Source: Methylomagnum ishizawai
Lineage (GTDB): Bacteria; Pseudomonadota; Gammaproteobacteria; Methylococcales; Methylomonadaceae
Assembly: GCA_945861705.1 (NCBI GenBank)
Contig: CAMAVM010000010.1
Coordinates: 25,814-89,813, forward strand
Direction: 5' to 3'
DNA length: 64,000 nucleotides
Below, piece by piece: positions 56,401 to 64,000 of this stretch. The translations under genes were made by a program, and so were the position numbers. The notes under the pieces are model-generated. The model saw nothing but the letters and a program-made list of their open reading frames with translations. It had not been told where the DNA came from and ran no database searches. Each line of letters starts with the position of its first letter. Position 1 is the first letter of the stretch.

Positions 56401-57870
56401 TTACTCTTCCCAAGCCCTACCATCCCTAGCCAACAAAGCAACCGATGCTATCGGTCCCCACGTTCCGGCGGGGTAGGCTTTGGGGGATTCGTTGTAGTGC
56501 TTCCAGGCATCTTGGATGGAATCGATCCACGTCCAGGCTTGCTCGATTTCTTCGCGGCTTAAAAATAGCGTCGGGTTACCGCGCATGGCTTCCAGCACTA
56601 GTTTTTCGTAGCCGCCGAAAATGCGGTTCTTTTTGAAGGTATCGGAAAAGCTCAAATCCAGGCGGGTTTTTTGCAGTTTTATATGCTCGTCAATGCCGGG
56701 AATCTTGTTCAGCATCTCAATTTCCACGCCTTCATTGGGTTGCAGGTGGATAATAAGCTTATTGGGCGGCAATTCTCTAAAGCTGTCCTTGAAAATATTG
56801 TGCGGCAACTGCTTAAAATACACGACAATCTCCGTGCGCTTGCCCATCAGCCCCTTGCCGGTACGCAGATAAAACGGTACACCTGCCCAACGCCAATTGT
56901 CGATGTCCACGCGGATAGCGACGAAGGTTTCGGTTTTGCTTTTGGTATTTGCACCGTCTTCCTCGAGATAGCCGGGGACGGACACGCCTTTGATGTAGCC
57001 GCTGGTATATTGCCCACGTACCGTTTTTTCGTCCACATTATTGCTGGTAATTGGACGTAAGGCTTTGAGAGCTTTGATCTTTTCATTGCGGATGCTATGA
57101 GCTTCGAGATCGGCTGGTGGTTCCATTGCAATAAAGGTCAAAATTTGCAACAGGTGATTCTGCACCATATCGCGTAATTGCCCAGTCTTGTCGAAATAAT
57201 CCCAACGCCCTTCAATGCCGACTTCTTCGGCCACCGTGATTTGGATGTGGTCGATGGTGTTGTGATTCCAATTTGTCGTAAAAATCGAATTGGCAAAACG
57301 CAAGGCCAGCAAATTCAACACGGTTTCTTTACCCAGGTAATGGTCGATGCGGAAGACTTGATCTTCGCTGAATACGCTGGCGACGACATCATTGATTTCG
57401 ATGGAAGATTCCAGGTCGTGACCGATGGGCTTTTCCATTACCATGCGCGATTCTTTGGTTAACACGCCGCTTATGGCGAGCCCCTGGCAGATATTTTTGA
57501 ACAAAAATGGCGAAACCGCGAAGTAATTCACCAGCACACGGGTTTTACTGTCCGTAACCGTATTCAGGATTTGATATTCATCCAGCTGAGTCAAATCAAT
57601 TTTTACGTAAGATAACCGTGCCGAAAACCGCGCCCACACCGCATCTTCAATAACGTCATTTGAAAATTCTTGCAGGCTTTTGCGGGTGATTTCGATAAAA
57701 TCCGCATTAACTCCGACATGTCGGTCAATCCCGATAATGCGGGTATCAGGCTCAATTAGGTTTGCCTTTTCAAGGCGATATAAGGAAATAAGTAGTTTGC
57801 GGCGAGATAGGTCGCCTAATGCGCCGAATATGACTAAATCGCAAGGTTGGTAAGTTTTCTTGTCCTTCAT
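56401..57870 (-). CDS. zwf: Glucose-6-phosphate 1-dehydrogenase
   Basis: First oxidative step of the pentose phosphate and Entner-Doudoroff routes, giving NAD(P)H. The N-terminal nucleotide motif is FGALGDLSRRKL (residues 15-26), and the active-site signature is RIDHYLGKE near 174. The length of 489 matches E. coli Zwf (491). In this organism it may also serve a cyclic oxidation route, as in methylotrophs, but that is inference. Confidence 0.95.
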   Translation of the reverse strand: MKDKKTYQPCDLVIFGALGDLSRRKLLISLYRLEKANLIEPDTRIIGIDRHVGVNADFIEITRKSLQEFSNDVIEDAVWARFSARLSYVKIDLTQLDEYQILNTVTDSKTRVLVNYFAVSPFLFKNICQGLAISGVLTKESRMVMEKPIGHDLESSIEINDVVASVFSEDQVFRIDHYLGKETVLNLLALRFANSIFTTNWNHNTIDHIQITVAEEVGIEGRWDYFDKTGQLRDMVQNHLLQILTFIAMEPPADLEAHSIRNEKIKALKALRPITSNNVDEKTVRGQYTSGYIKGVSVPGYLEEDGANTKSKTETFVAIRVDIDNWRWAGVPFYLRTGKGLMGKRTEIVVYFKQLPHNIFKDSFRELPPNKLIIHLQPNEGVEIEMLNKIPGIDEHIKLQKTRLDLSFSDTFKKNRIFGGYEKLVLEAMRGNPTLFLSREEIEQAWTWIDSIQDAWKHYNESPKAYPAGTWGPIASVALLARDGRAWEE

Positions 57871-58382
57871 TTGGATACAGGTCGAATAATCAAGGGTTAA
57901 TATTGATACAAATGGTATTGTTACGTTGAATTGACTCCTGTAGCCATTATCTCAAAGTTTGGTGCATGTAGCACTGATTGTAGTGCGTTATAGATTCGGC
58001 CTTGTGAAGGTTTAACTACCGTTCGCTGTGAGTCTGTCGAAAGGCTTGTGTGCTTCGATAAGCTCAGCACGAAGGCTTCAAACATCATAAAGGTCGAACC
58101 AATAAAGTGGATGGCAAATCTGCTTAGTCGAATGAATACATAAGTAGGAGAAGATAAGGTCGTTATCTTTTCGAGGTATTATAGGGATGACAGTTCATGG
58201 CGTGACTATAGGGTTTTCTAGTTGAAACAAGTTGACAGGGTGCTATTGCGTTGATTACAGTATTGATACGAAACTAAATAGACCGAAAACACTGGCTTTA
58301 AATCAACACAGATAAGCGTTAATTTAATGGGGCGCGGAAGTTTTTTGTCCAACAACCAAATATAAATGGGTAAGGTGTAAAA
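57871..58382. repeat. Intergenic region with a dispersed inverted repeat
   Basis: This 512-base gap has no ORF of note. At about 58019-58076 it holds CGTTCGCTGTGAGTCTGTCG followed by GAAAGGC and, after a short loop, CTTCGATAAGCTCAGCACGAAGG. This resembles the common dispersed repeat with arms around CTTCGACAAGCTCAGCACGAA, degenerate on the left arm. The right side probably contains the promoter of the secreted protein at 58383 (GTAAGGTG before ATG). Confidence 0.7.
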
Positions 58383-58742
58383 ATGAATTTTAATAAAGTA
58401 TGCGTGAATTATTTACTGGCTTTTTTTCTCCTGGGCAATGCTCAAGCTGCGGGTAATCCGGTAGGTGAAGATTTCACAATACTGCTATCACTTTGCGATG
58501 ATATGCTTGAATTAGCAAAAAACCGCAATAATCAAGGTTTTGTTGATGTAGTAGATACGGCGTTAAAACTTTCAGAAGCGCAAAGAAGGGATAATTCAAT
58601 GGCAATAGACCGTCTTAGACCTAAGTTGAGAGCCGCTAAAAAAGCCATCAAGGGAGGTGATTTTGACGCAGGTATCGAGTTTGTGGAAGAAGCGAAAGTA
58701 TTGATGAAACCTGCTGCGTCAGATTGGGACGGCGGTTCTTGA
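58383..58742 (+). CDS. Small secreted helical protein of unknown function
   Basis: A 119-residue protein with a signal peptide ending in AQA near residue 22. The mature part is helical and charged, with LSEAQRRDNSMAIDRLRPKLRAAKKAIKGGDFDAGIEFVEEA, here quoted only to show the style; layout like small periplasmic helix bundles such as SmbP but lacking their His repeats. One Cys (LSLCDDM) is present. Family not recognised. Confidence 0.65.
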   Translation: MNFNKVCVNYLLAFFLLGNAQAAGNPVGEDFTILLSLCDDMLELAKNRNNQGFVDVVDTALKLSEAQRRDNSMAIDRLRPKLRAAKKAIKGGDFDAGIEFVEEAKVLMKPAASDWDGGS

Positions 58743-58830
58743 TGGGCTTGATATTGGTTGCCTGTTACTGAATAATCGTTAGCCCACTCATAAACAAGGA
58801 CGTTTGATTGCAGCTTATTGGATTTTTTAG

Positions 58831-59625
58831 CTACCGATGCAGAATAAGCTCGACAACCAGCTTGGTGCCAAAATAAGCCAATAGTAAAAATATAAATCCC
58901 CATAACGTCCATTTGATGGCCGTTCTTCCCCGCCAGCCATAACGGCTTCGACCAACCAGCAAGCCTGAAAATATAAACCAGGCCAGAATAGAAAAAAAAG
59001 TTTTATGGGCAAATTGTTTCGCAAACATTTCTTGCTCAGAAGCAAAGCCGCTGACCAGCGTGATGCTTAAAAAGAATATACCTGCACCAATCATCTGAAA
59101 GAGTAGCGATTCCATGCTTTGCAAAGAGGGCATGGATTGTATATAACGCTTGGGTGGGTGGCTTTTAAGTTGTTGGTTTTGAATGGCAAGCAGAATGGCT
59201 TGCAAAGCGGCAATATTCAGCAGGCTGAAGGCAATAATGGCAGCCAAGATGTGGGTGTTCATTTGCCAGTTATGAATGTCGAGAGAGCGTTGTTTTTCTG
59301 GAAAACACAAGTCTAGGGCTAACATCAATGCAGTCAGAGGGAACAGAAATATCCCCAGGTTTTCGACCGGTTTGCTGAGTGTTGCCAACAACAAAAGCAG
59401 GGCAACGATCATTGAAACCAGTGAAGCCATACTAAAAAAACTAAAGTCAAAGTCCGCGTTTTGGTGGACGAGTAAGGCTGTGTACGCACCATGCAAAGCG
59501 ATTGCCCCCCACGCACAGGCAAGTGCAGCTCGTCTTGATTTGCTTTGAGCCAGTGGCTTTAATATCATCACGGCACTGCTTAGATAAGCGCAGATTGCGA
59601 TAACGGCAAGTGAGGTGGCATTCAT
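58831..59625 (-). CDS. CcsA/HemX-type inner membrane protein (YpjD family)
   Basis: A 264-residue protein with about eight membrane helices. The CcsA/CcmC family pattern is visible: a His in LHGAYTALLVH, NMQ-type MNTHILAAIIAFSLL near residue 115, and a late HKTFFSILAWFIFSGLL with His, then the C-terminal WRGRTAIKWTLWGF. The start is placed at ATG 59625. YpjD lies divergently from ffh in many gammaproteobacteria, as here. Related proteins handle heme for cytochrome c; the role of YpjD is not proven. Confidence 0.85.
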   Translation of the reverse strand: MNATSLAVIAICAYLSSAVMILKPLAQSKSRRAALACAWGAIALHGAYTALLVHQNADFDFSFFSMASLVSMIVALLLLLATLSKPVENLGIFLFPLTALMLALDLCFPEKQRSLDIHNWQMNTHILAAIIAFSLLNIAALQAILLAIQNQQLKSHPPKRYIQSMPSLQSMESLLFQMIGAGIFFLSITLVSGFASEQEMFAKQFAHKTFFSILAWFIFSGLLVGRSRYGWRGRTAIKWTLWGFIFLLLAYFGTKLVVELILHR

Positions 59626-59770
59626 GGTGTGTTTCTGTTTTTTAAAATCGTTACTTGTTCGGGTCAACCGTCGGATGCAATAGTGACGACGGCTATGTTA
59701 ATATACCGCATTTAGCGTCCTAACGCATTTGCGGCAGGAATGATTCCCCCAAAAAACTAAAGATCAGGAC

Positions 59771-61126
59771 ATGTTTGATAATTTAACCGACCGATTAACC
59801 AGTACCCTTAAAAAGATCAAAGGCCAAGGCCGTCTAACCGAAGAAAACATCAAGGATACTTTACGCGAAGTACGCATGGCCTTGTTGGAGGCCGACGTTG
59901 CCCTTCCTGTGGTCACAGATTTTATTGAGCAGGTCAAGGCTGGCGCATTAGGTCAAGAAGTACAGACTAGTTTGTCGCCAGGGCAAGCGATGGTGAAGCT
60001 GGTTCAAGCTGAACTGGTCAAGGTGATGGGCAGCGCTAATGAGAAGCTCAATCTCAATGCCGTCCCGCCTGCTGTTATCTTGCTAGCGGGTTTGCAAGGT
60101 GCGGGTAAAACTACCACGGTTGCCAAATTAGGTCGCTGGCTAAAGGAAACCCAAAAGAAAAAAGTCGGTGTGGTGAGTGTGGACGTTTATCGTCCTGCGG
60201 CTATTAAACAGCTAGAAACACTGGCAAATGGGCTTTCCCTGGAATTTTTTGACAGCGACATTTCTCAAAATCCGGTCGAAATTGCCTTGCAAGCGATAGA
60301 CTCAGCCAAGCGGAAATTTCTCGATGTTATCATCGTCGATACCGCAGGTCGTTTGCATGTCGATGCTGACATGATGGATGAAATCAAGGCGTTACATGCC
60401 GCCATCAAACCGATTGAAACCCTGTTTGTGGTCGATAGCATGACCGGGCAGGATGCGGCGATAACTGCCAAAGCCTTCAACGATGCCTTGCCATTGACGG
60501 GCGTTATTCTCACCAAGGCCGATGGTGATGCGCGTGGCGGGGCGGCACTGTCGATTCGCCATATTACCGGCAAGCCCATCAAGTTTATTGGTATGGGCGA
60601 AAAAACCGATGCCTTGGAGCCGTTCCATCCAGATCGCTTGGCTTCCCGCATATTAGGCATGGGCGATATGCTCAGTCTGATTGAGGGGATGGAGCAAAAA
60701 ATTGATAAAGAAAAGGCTGAGAAATTTGCCAAAAAAATCCAAAAAGGCAAAGCGTTTGATTTTACTGATTTCCTTGAGCAATTGCAGCAAATGCAAAGCA
60801 TGGGTGGCGTGGCTGCTATGCTGGATAAGCTGCCCGGAAGTAACAGTGTCCCCAAAGCCATGAAAGAGCAAGTCAATGACAAAATGTTGGCGCGGCAAGT
60901 TGCGGTAATCCAGTCCATGACCAAACAGGAGCGACGCTTTCCAGAATTGATAAAAGGCAGTAGAAAACAACGTATTGCAGACGGTTGTGGGCAGGAGCTT
61001 CATAATGTAAACCTACTACTTAAGCAATTTATAATGATGCAGAAAATGATGAAAAAGATGAAAGGCGGCAATATTGCCAATATGGTGCGCGGCATTAAAA
61101 ACAATGTCCGTGGTATGCGGCGATAA
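59771..61126 (+). CDS. ffh: Signal recognition particle protein Ffh
   Basis: Targets membrane proteins co-translationally with 4.5S RNA and FtsY. The NG GTPase domain has GLQGAGKTT (near residue 107) and DTAGR (near 190), TKADGDARGG near 248, and the Met-rich M domain at the C-terminus with repeated MxxM (MMQKMMKKMKGG). The length of 451 matches the family (E. coli 453). The stretch RFPELIKGSRKQRIADG is the signal-binding loop region. Confidence 0.96.
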   Translation: MFDNLTDRLTSTLKKIKGQGRLTEENIKDTLREVRMALLEADVALPVVTDFIEQVKAGALGQEVQTSLSPGQAMVKLVQAELVKVMGSANEKLNLNAVPPAVILLAGLQGAGKTTTVAKLGRWLKETQKKKVGVVSVDVYRPAAIKQLETLANGLSLEFFDSDISQNPVEIALQAIDSAKRKFLDVIIVDTAGRLHVDADMMDEIKALHAAIKPIETLFVVDSMTGQDAAITAKAFNDALPLTGVILTKADGDARGGAALSIRHITGKPIKFIGMGEKTDALEPFHPDRLASRILGMGDMLSLIEGMEQKIDKEKAEKFAKKIQKGKAFDFTDFLEQLQQMQSMGGVAAMLDKLPGSNSVPKAMKEQVNDKMLARQVAVIQSMTKQERRFPELIKGSRKQRIADGCGQELHNVNLLLKQFIMMQKMMKKMKGGNIANMVRGIKNNVRGMRR

Positions 61127-61177
61127 CTCCTTTCAACTAGAAAACTGAATTTTTTGTGCAGCAAAAATAATTTATTC

Positions 61178-61205
61178 TTCACTTATTAATAATTTCGCGT
61201 AGAAT
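61178..61205 (+). promoter_or_regulatory. Probable promoter of the rpsP operon
   Basis: TTCACT at 61178-61183 and TAGAAT at 61200-61205, separated by 16 bases, 45 bases before the rpsP start. A sigma-70-type promoter by pattern only. Confidence 0.5.
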
Positions 61206-61250
61206 AGGTGGATTGATTTTGGCTGAATATTTTTGAGGAACTTATAAAAA

Positions 61251-61502
61251 ATGGTAACTATTCGTCTTTCCAGAGGTGGTGCGAAGAATCGCCCTTTTTA
61301 CCATGTTGTTGTAACCGACAGCAGAAGTGGTCGTGATGGTCGTTATATTGAGCGAATTGGGTTTTTCAATCCGGTAGCTCGTGGTAACGAAACCAAATTA
61401 TCTTTGGACAGTGAACGCGTTGTTTATTGGAAATCCAAAGGCGCACAGCCGTCTGATCGCGTTGCAAAATTGATAAAAGATGCTCAAAAAGCAGTTGCTT
61501 AA
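61251..61502 (+). CDS. rpsP: 30S ribosomal protein S16
   Basis: Small-subunit assembly protein. Reads [20 protein letters not shown] at the start and contains [14 protein letters not shown], both diagnostic; 83 residues is the usual length (E. coli 82). First gene of rpsP-rimM-trmD-rplS. Confidence 0.97.
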   Translation: MVTIRLSRGGAKNRPFYHVVVTDSRSGRDGRYIERIGFFNPVARGNETKLSLDSERVVYWKSKGAQPSDRVAKLIKDAQKAVA

Positions 61503-61522
61503 GCTAGTTTTTTGAAAACAGG

Positions 61523-62029
61523 TTGTCCAATCAAGATCTTATTAATGTTGGAAAAATTTCCGGCGTTTTTGGCGTAAAAGGCTGGGTAAAAGTATTTTCT
61601 TACACAGAACCCAGAGAAAATATCCTTAGCTATAAGCATTGGCTACTTAAAAAAGGTAGTCAGGATAATTCGGTTAAAGTAATAAGTGGTCAGCTTCAGG
61701 GTAAAAATGTAGTCGCCCAGATTGAAGGCGTAACCGACAGAGATCAAGCCCTCTTTCTCATGGGTTGGGAGGTGTACATCACCCATGAACAGTTACCCGC
61801 CCTGGCAAAAGGGGAATATTACTGGACAGATTTGATAGGTCTGGATGTTGAAAACCTGGAAGGGGTTCAACTCGGCAAAGTAGAAAGCTTATTTGAAACA
61901 GGTGCCAACGACATTCTTCTAGTCAAGGGAGAGCGGGAGCGAGCATTACCCTTTATTAAAGGGCAGACGGTAATATCCATTGATGTTGTCGAACGTAAGA
62001 TTATCGTCGATTGGGATGCTGATTTTTAG
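61523..62029 (+). CDS. rimM: Ribosome maturation factor RimM
   Basis: Helps mature the 30S subunit through S19. The start motif [17 protein letters not shown] is diagnostic, as is [12 protein letters not shown] leading to the PRC-barrel domain. The TTG start at 61523 lies close to AGG; 168 residues is near the usual 170-180. Second gene of the rpsP operon. Confidence 0.94.
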   Translation: MSNQDLINVGKISGVFGVKGWVKVFSYTEPRENILSYKHWLLKKGSQDNSVKVISGQLQGKNVVAQIEGVTDRDQALFLMGWEVYITHEQLPALAKGEYYWTDLIGLDVENLEGVQLGKVESLFETGANDILLVKGERERALPFIKGQTVISIDVVERKIIVDWDADF

Positions 62030-62037
62030 CAATCGCC

Positions 62038-62781
62038 ATGCGCTTTGATGTACTGACCCTGTTCCCAGAAATGGTTGTTTCTGCCGCAAGTTATGGAATA
62101 ACAGGCAGGGCGCAAGAACGAGGAATTGTTGAACTTTCGGCGTGGAATCCCAGGGATTATACGCACGACAAGCATCGAACAGTGGACGACCGCCCCTACG
62201 GCGGCGGCCCTGGGATGGTGATGAAATACCAGCCTTTGCACGATGCGCTAAACGATGCAAGGCTGGCGGGTTCAGATTCAGCCAAAGTGGTGTATTTAAG
62301 CCCACAAGGCAAGCCGATAACCCAGGCATTGCTGACTGAAGCCAGTGGATTACAGCAGCTAATACTGGTTGCAGGTCGTTACGAAGGCGTAGATGAACGC
62401 TTTGTCGAATTAGATTGCGATGAAGAGTGGTCAATCGGCGATTATGTCATCAGCGGCGGCGAGTTGGCTGCGCTGGTGGTTATTGATGCGATTACACGGT
62501 TATTGCCGGGTGCGTTAGGTGATGAAGATTCTGCCCAGCAAGATTCGCATGTAGATGGTTTGCTGGATTACCCGCACTTTACCCGTCCCGAACAGGTTGA
62601 GGGTGTTGCGGTACCGGACGTGTTATTAAGCGGCAATCATGCAGATATTGATCGATGGCGTACAAAACAAGCAGTAGGCAGAACGTGGCAGAAACGTCCC
62701 GATTTGCTAGAAAAAAAAGTATTAACGGCAGAGCAGGAAAAGCTGCTGAAAGAATTTGTAAATCAAGTTGAATTGAATTAA
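62038..62781 (+). CDS. trmD: tRNA (guanine37-N1)-methyltransferase
   Basis: Methylates G37 of tRNAs to prevent frameshifting. Typical motifs are [12 protein letters not shown] at the start, [14 protein letters not shown] near residue 55, [12 protein letters not shown] near 115, and the SPOUT knot segment [14 protein letters not shown] near 130. The length of 247 is normal. Located between rimM and rplS. Confidence 0.97.
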   Translation: MRFDVLTLFPEMVVSAASYGITGRAQERGIVELSAWNPRDYTHDKHRTVDDRPYGGGPGMVMKYQPLHDALNDARLAGSDSAKVVYLSPQGKPITQALLTEASGLQQLILVAGRYEGVDERFVELDCDEEWSIGDYVISGGELAALVVIDAITRLLPGALGDEDSAQQDSHVDGLLDYPHFTRPEQVEGVAVPDVLLSGNHADIDRWRTKQAVGRTWQKRPDLLEKKVLTAEQEKLLKEFVNQVELN

Positions 62782-62795
62782 ACACAGGTGTGGTA

Positions 62796-63137
62796 ATGAG
62801 TAACATAATTGAGCAACTAGAAAAAGAGCAGCTAAGACAGATTCCTGATTTTGGCCCAGGTGATACCGTGGTTGTACAAGTCAGGGTAAAAGAAGGTGAG
62901 CGCGAACGTATACAGGCATTTGAAGGTATCGTCATCGCAAAGCGTAACCGTGGTCTGAACTCGGCATTCACGGTACGCAAAATTTCCCACGGCACTGGTG
63001 TAGAGCGGGTATTTCAAACCCACAGCCCGATTATCAGTGAAATCCAAGTCAAACGTCGTGGTGATGTCCGCCGTGCTAAATTGTATTACTTGCGTGATCT
63101 TACCGGTAGAGCAGCACGTATCAAAGAAAAATTGTAA
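62796..63137 (+). CDS. rplS: 50S ribosomal protein L19
   Basis: Large-subunit protein at the 30S-50S interface. Reads [19 protein letters not shown] and contains [24 protein letters not shown] in family order. The start at ATG 62796 (113 residues; E. coli 115) fits the family start better than the GTG at 62790. A strong terminator follows. Confidence 0.96.
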   Translation: MSNIIEQLEKEQLRQIPDFGPGDTVVVQVRVKEGERERIQAFEGIVIAKRNRGLNSAFTVRKISHGTGVERVFQTHSPIISEIQVKRRGDVRRAKLYYLRDLTGRAARIKEKL

Positions 63138-63162
63138 ACTCATTTTTTTACGATGATTCCTT

Positions 63163-63191
63163 AAAAAAGGCAACGTTAAGTTGCCTTTTTT
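63163..63191 (+). terminator. Rho-independent terminator of the rpsP operon
   Basis: AAAAAAGGCAAC and GTTGCCTTTTTT arms around GTTAA, 26 bases past the rplS stop. Textbook structure with T run. Confidence 0.95.
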
Positions 63192-63339
63192 ATGCGTGAA
63201 AGAAACGTATCAGAGCAGCTAGGGCAGCCGTTTTTTGCTATAGATGCGTTTATTTGAACACGGTTCTAGTGAATGGTATGATTCTACCGTTGCCGATAAT
63301 TTTCGGCACCCATGACACTAACAAACCAGAGGAATAGTT

Positions 63340-63882
63340 ATGAAACAGTATGTGGCAGAGTTTTTCGGGACGTTTTGGTTGGTCTTAGGCGGGTGCGGCA
63401 GTGCGGTGCTTGCGGCTGCGTTTCCTGATGTGGGCATCGGCTTGATGGGTGTTTCATTTGCTTTCGGGCTAACTGTATTGACGATGGCATACGCTATCGG
63501 TCATATTTCCGGTTGTCATTTGAATCCGGCGGTATCCATCGGGTTATGGGCAGGTGGCCGTTTTCCCGCCAATAAGTTGTTGTTTTACATCGTTGCACAA
63601 GTCGTAGGCGCAATAGTCGCGGGTGGAGTCCTGTATCTTATCGCCAGTGGCAAAGCAGGGTTTGACGTTATCGCAGGGTTTGCTTCCAATGGTTACGGCG
63701 AGCATTCGCCAGGCGGCTATTCCCTGAACTCAGCGTTGATAACAGAAGTCGTCATGACCATGATGTTCCTCATCATTATCTTAGGAGCGACTGATACCCG
63801 CGCACCCCAAGGTTTTGCACCGATTGCAATTGGCTTAGGACTTACCTTGATCGGCGAATTCAACTCTGAAGTGCAATTCTAG
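63340..63882 (+). pseudogene. aqpZ: Aquaporin Z, truncated by an IS30-family insertion
   Basis: Aquaporin start [23 protein letters not shown] and the first NPA motif in [11 protein letters not shown] are intact, as are four membrane segments up to [12 protein letters not shown]. There the family should continue to the second NPA (VNPARS), but the sequence changes to GEFNSEVQF and stops at TAG, both from the inserted element. The 180-residue product lacks the second half-helix with NPA and cannot form a complete pore. The remainder of aqpZ is expected beyond the element, outside the window. Confidence 0.88.
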
Positions 63883-64000
63883 TATTCATGCGGCTTGTCG
63901 TTTGTCGACGCCAAAAAATACCGCATGGGGTGTTTTGTAGTTTAGCGTTTTTCGTGGTCTGTGATTAAGTTTTTGCATGACAGCCTCTACTTGACTCTCA
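63853..64000 (-). mobile_element. IS30-family insertion sequence, right part outside the window
   Basis: Element end at about 63853, at the point where aqpZ loses homology (GCGAATTCAACTCTGAAGTG). On the minus strand, from 64000 to the TGA at 63886-63888, it encodes the C-terminus of an IS30 transposase: VEAVMQKLNHRPRKTLNYKT followed by PHAVFFGVD, the hallmark NxRPRKTLxxKTPxEVFF tail. Only 38 codons are inside the window. The copy size cannot be judged. Confidence 0.88.

Overview
The window reads as chromosome of an aerobic gammaproteobacterium. The evidence is gene order: kdsD-kdsC-lptC-lptA-lptB-rpoN-hpf-rapZ, rpsP-rimM-trmD-rplS next to ffh/ypjD, rhlB/trxA/rho, minCDE, and an LPS core block with hldE, gmhA, msbA and waaL. 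A methylotroph or methanotroph of the Methylococcales type would fit (oxygen-dependent bluB, copper-site exported proteins, remnant of a MauG-like diheme peroxidase), but this is inference; no methane or methanol oxidation gene lies in the window.

Layout. 1-1382: an efflux-type outer membrane lipoprotein cut by the window edge. 1629-6693: minus-strand cobalamin tail operon bluB-cobT-cobS-cobC-cobQ-cobU. 6775-9145: rubredoxin, its reductase and a BASS-family transporter. 9229-11487: an acyltransferase-like protein, a small Gly/His-rich lipoprotein and a MAPEG protein. 11559-18508: LPS core and lipid A export. 18666-22145: exported redox/copper-type proteins (Tat-exported superoxide-reductase-like protein, an unknown membrane protein, a YqaA-like protein, a membrane-anchored cupredoxin, a second anchored exported protein). 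22423-25496: pgi and mltF. 25497-27662: accessory stretch with hairpin repeats, a Calx-beta gene broken at a run of nine G, and a tandem pair of small secreted proteins whose second copy has an internal stop. 27986-30701: ECF sigma factor, anti-sigma factor and subtilase. 30741-33486: TetR regulator, thiC and its TPP riboswitch. 33701-35767: minCDE and a small winged-helix protein. 35782-41901: rapZ to kdsD. 42117-49883: Slp-like lipoprotein, folA, asparaginase, uppP, rho, trxA, rhlB, yrfG. 49925-55452: decayed accessory region with a nudE stub, a 5'-truncated diheme peroxidase gene, an RloAB/AbiL-type defence pair with broken rloB, fumC and a TIGR02391 protein. 55488-63137: EVE protein, zwf, ypjD, ffh and the rpsP operon. 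63340-64000: aqpZ interrupted by an IS30-family element.

Two things stand out. One is the sigma/anti-sigma/subtilase cassette: the outer part of the anti-sigma factor looks like a subtilase propeptide, and the protease lacks the usual oxyanion-hole Asn, so it may be a protease-coupled signalling module. The other is the number of genes shaped by short palindromic repeats: one is inserted in frame in cobT, one supplies the end of the BASS gene, and another marks the break points of nudE and the peroxidase gene. No tRNA, rRNA or CRISPR array was recognised.
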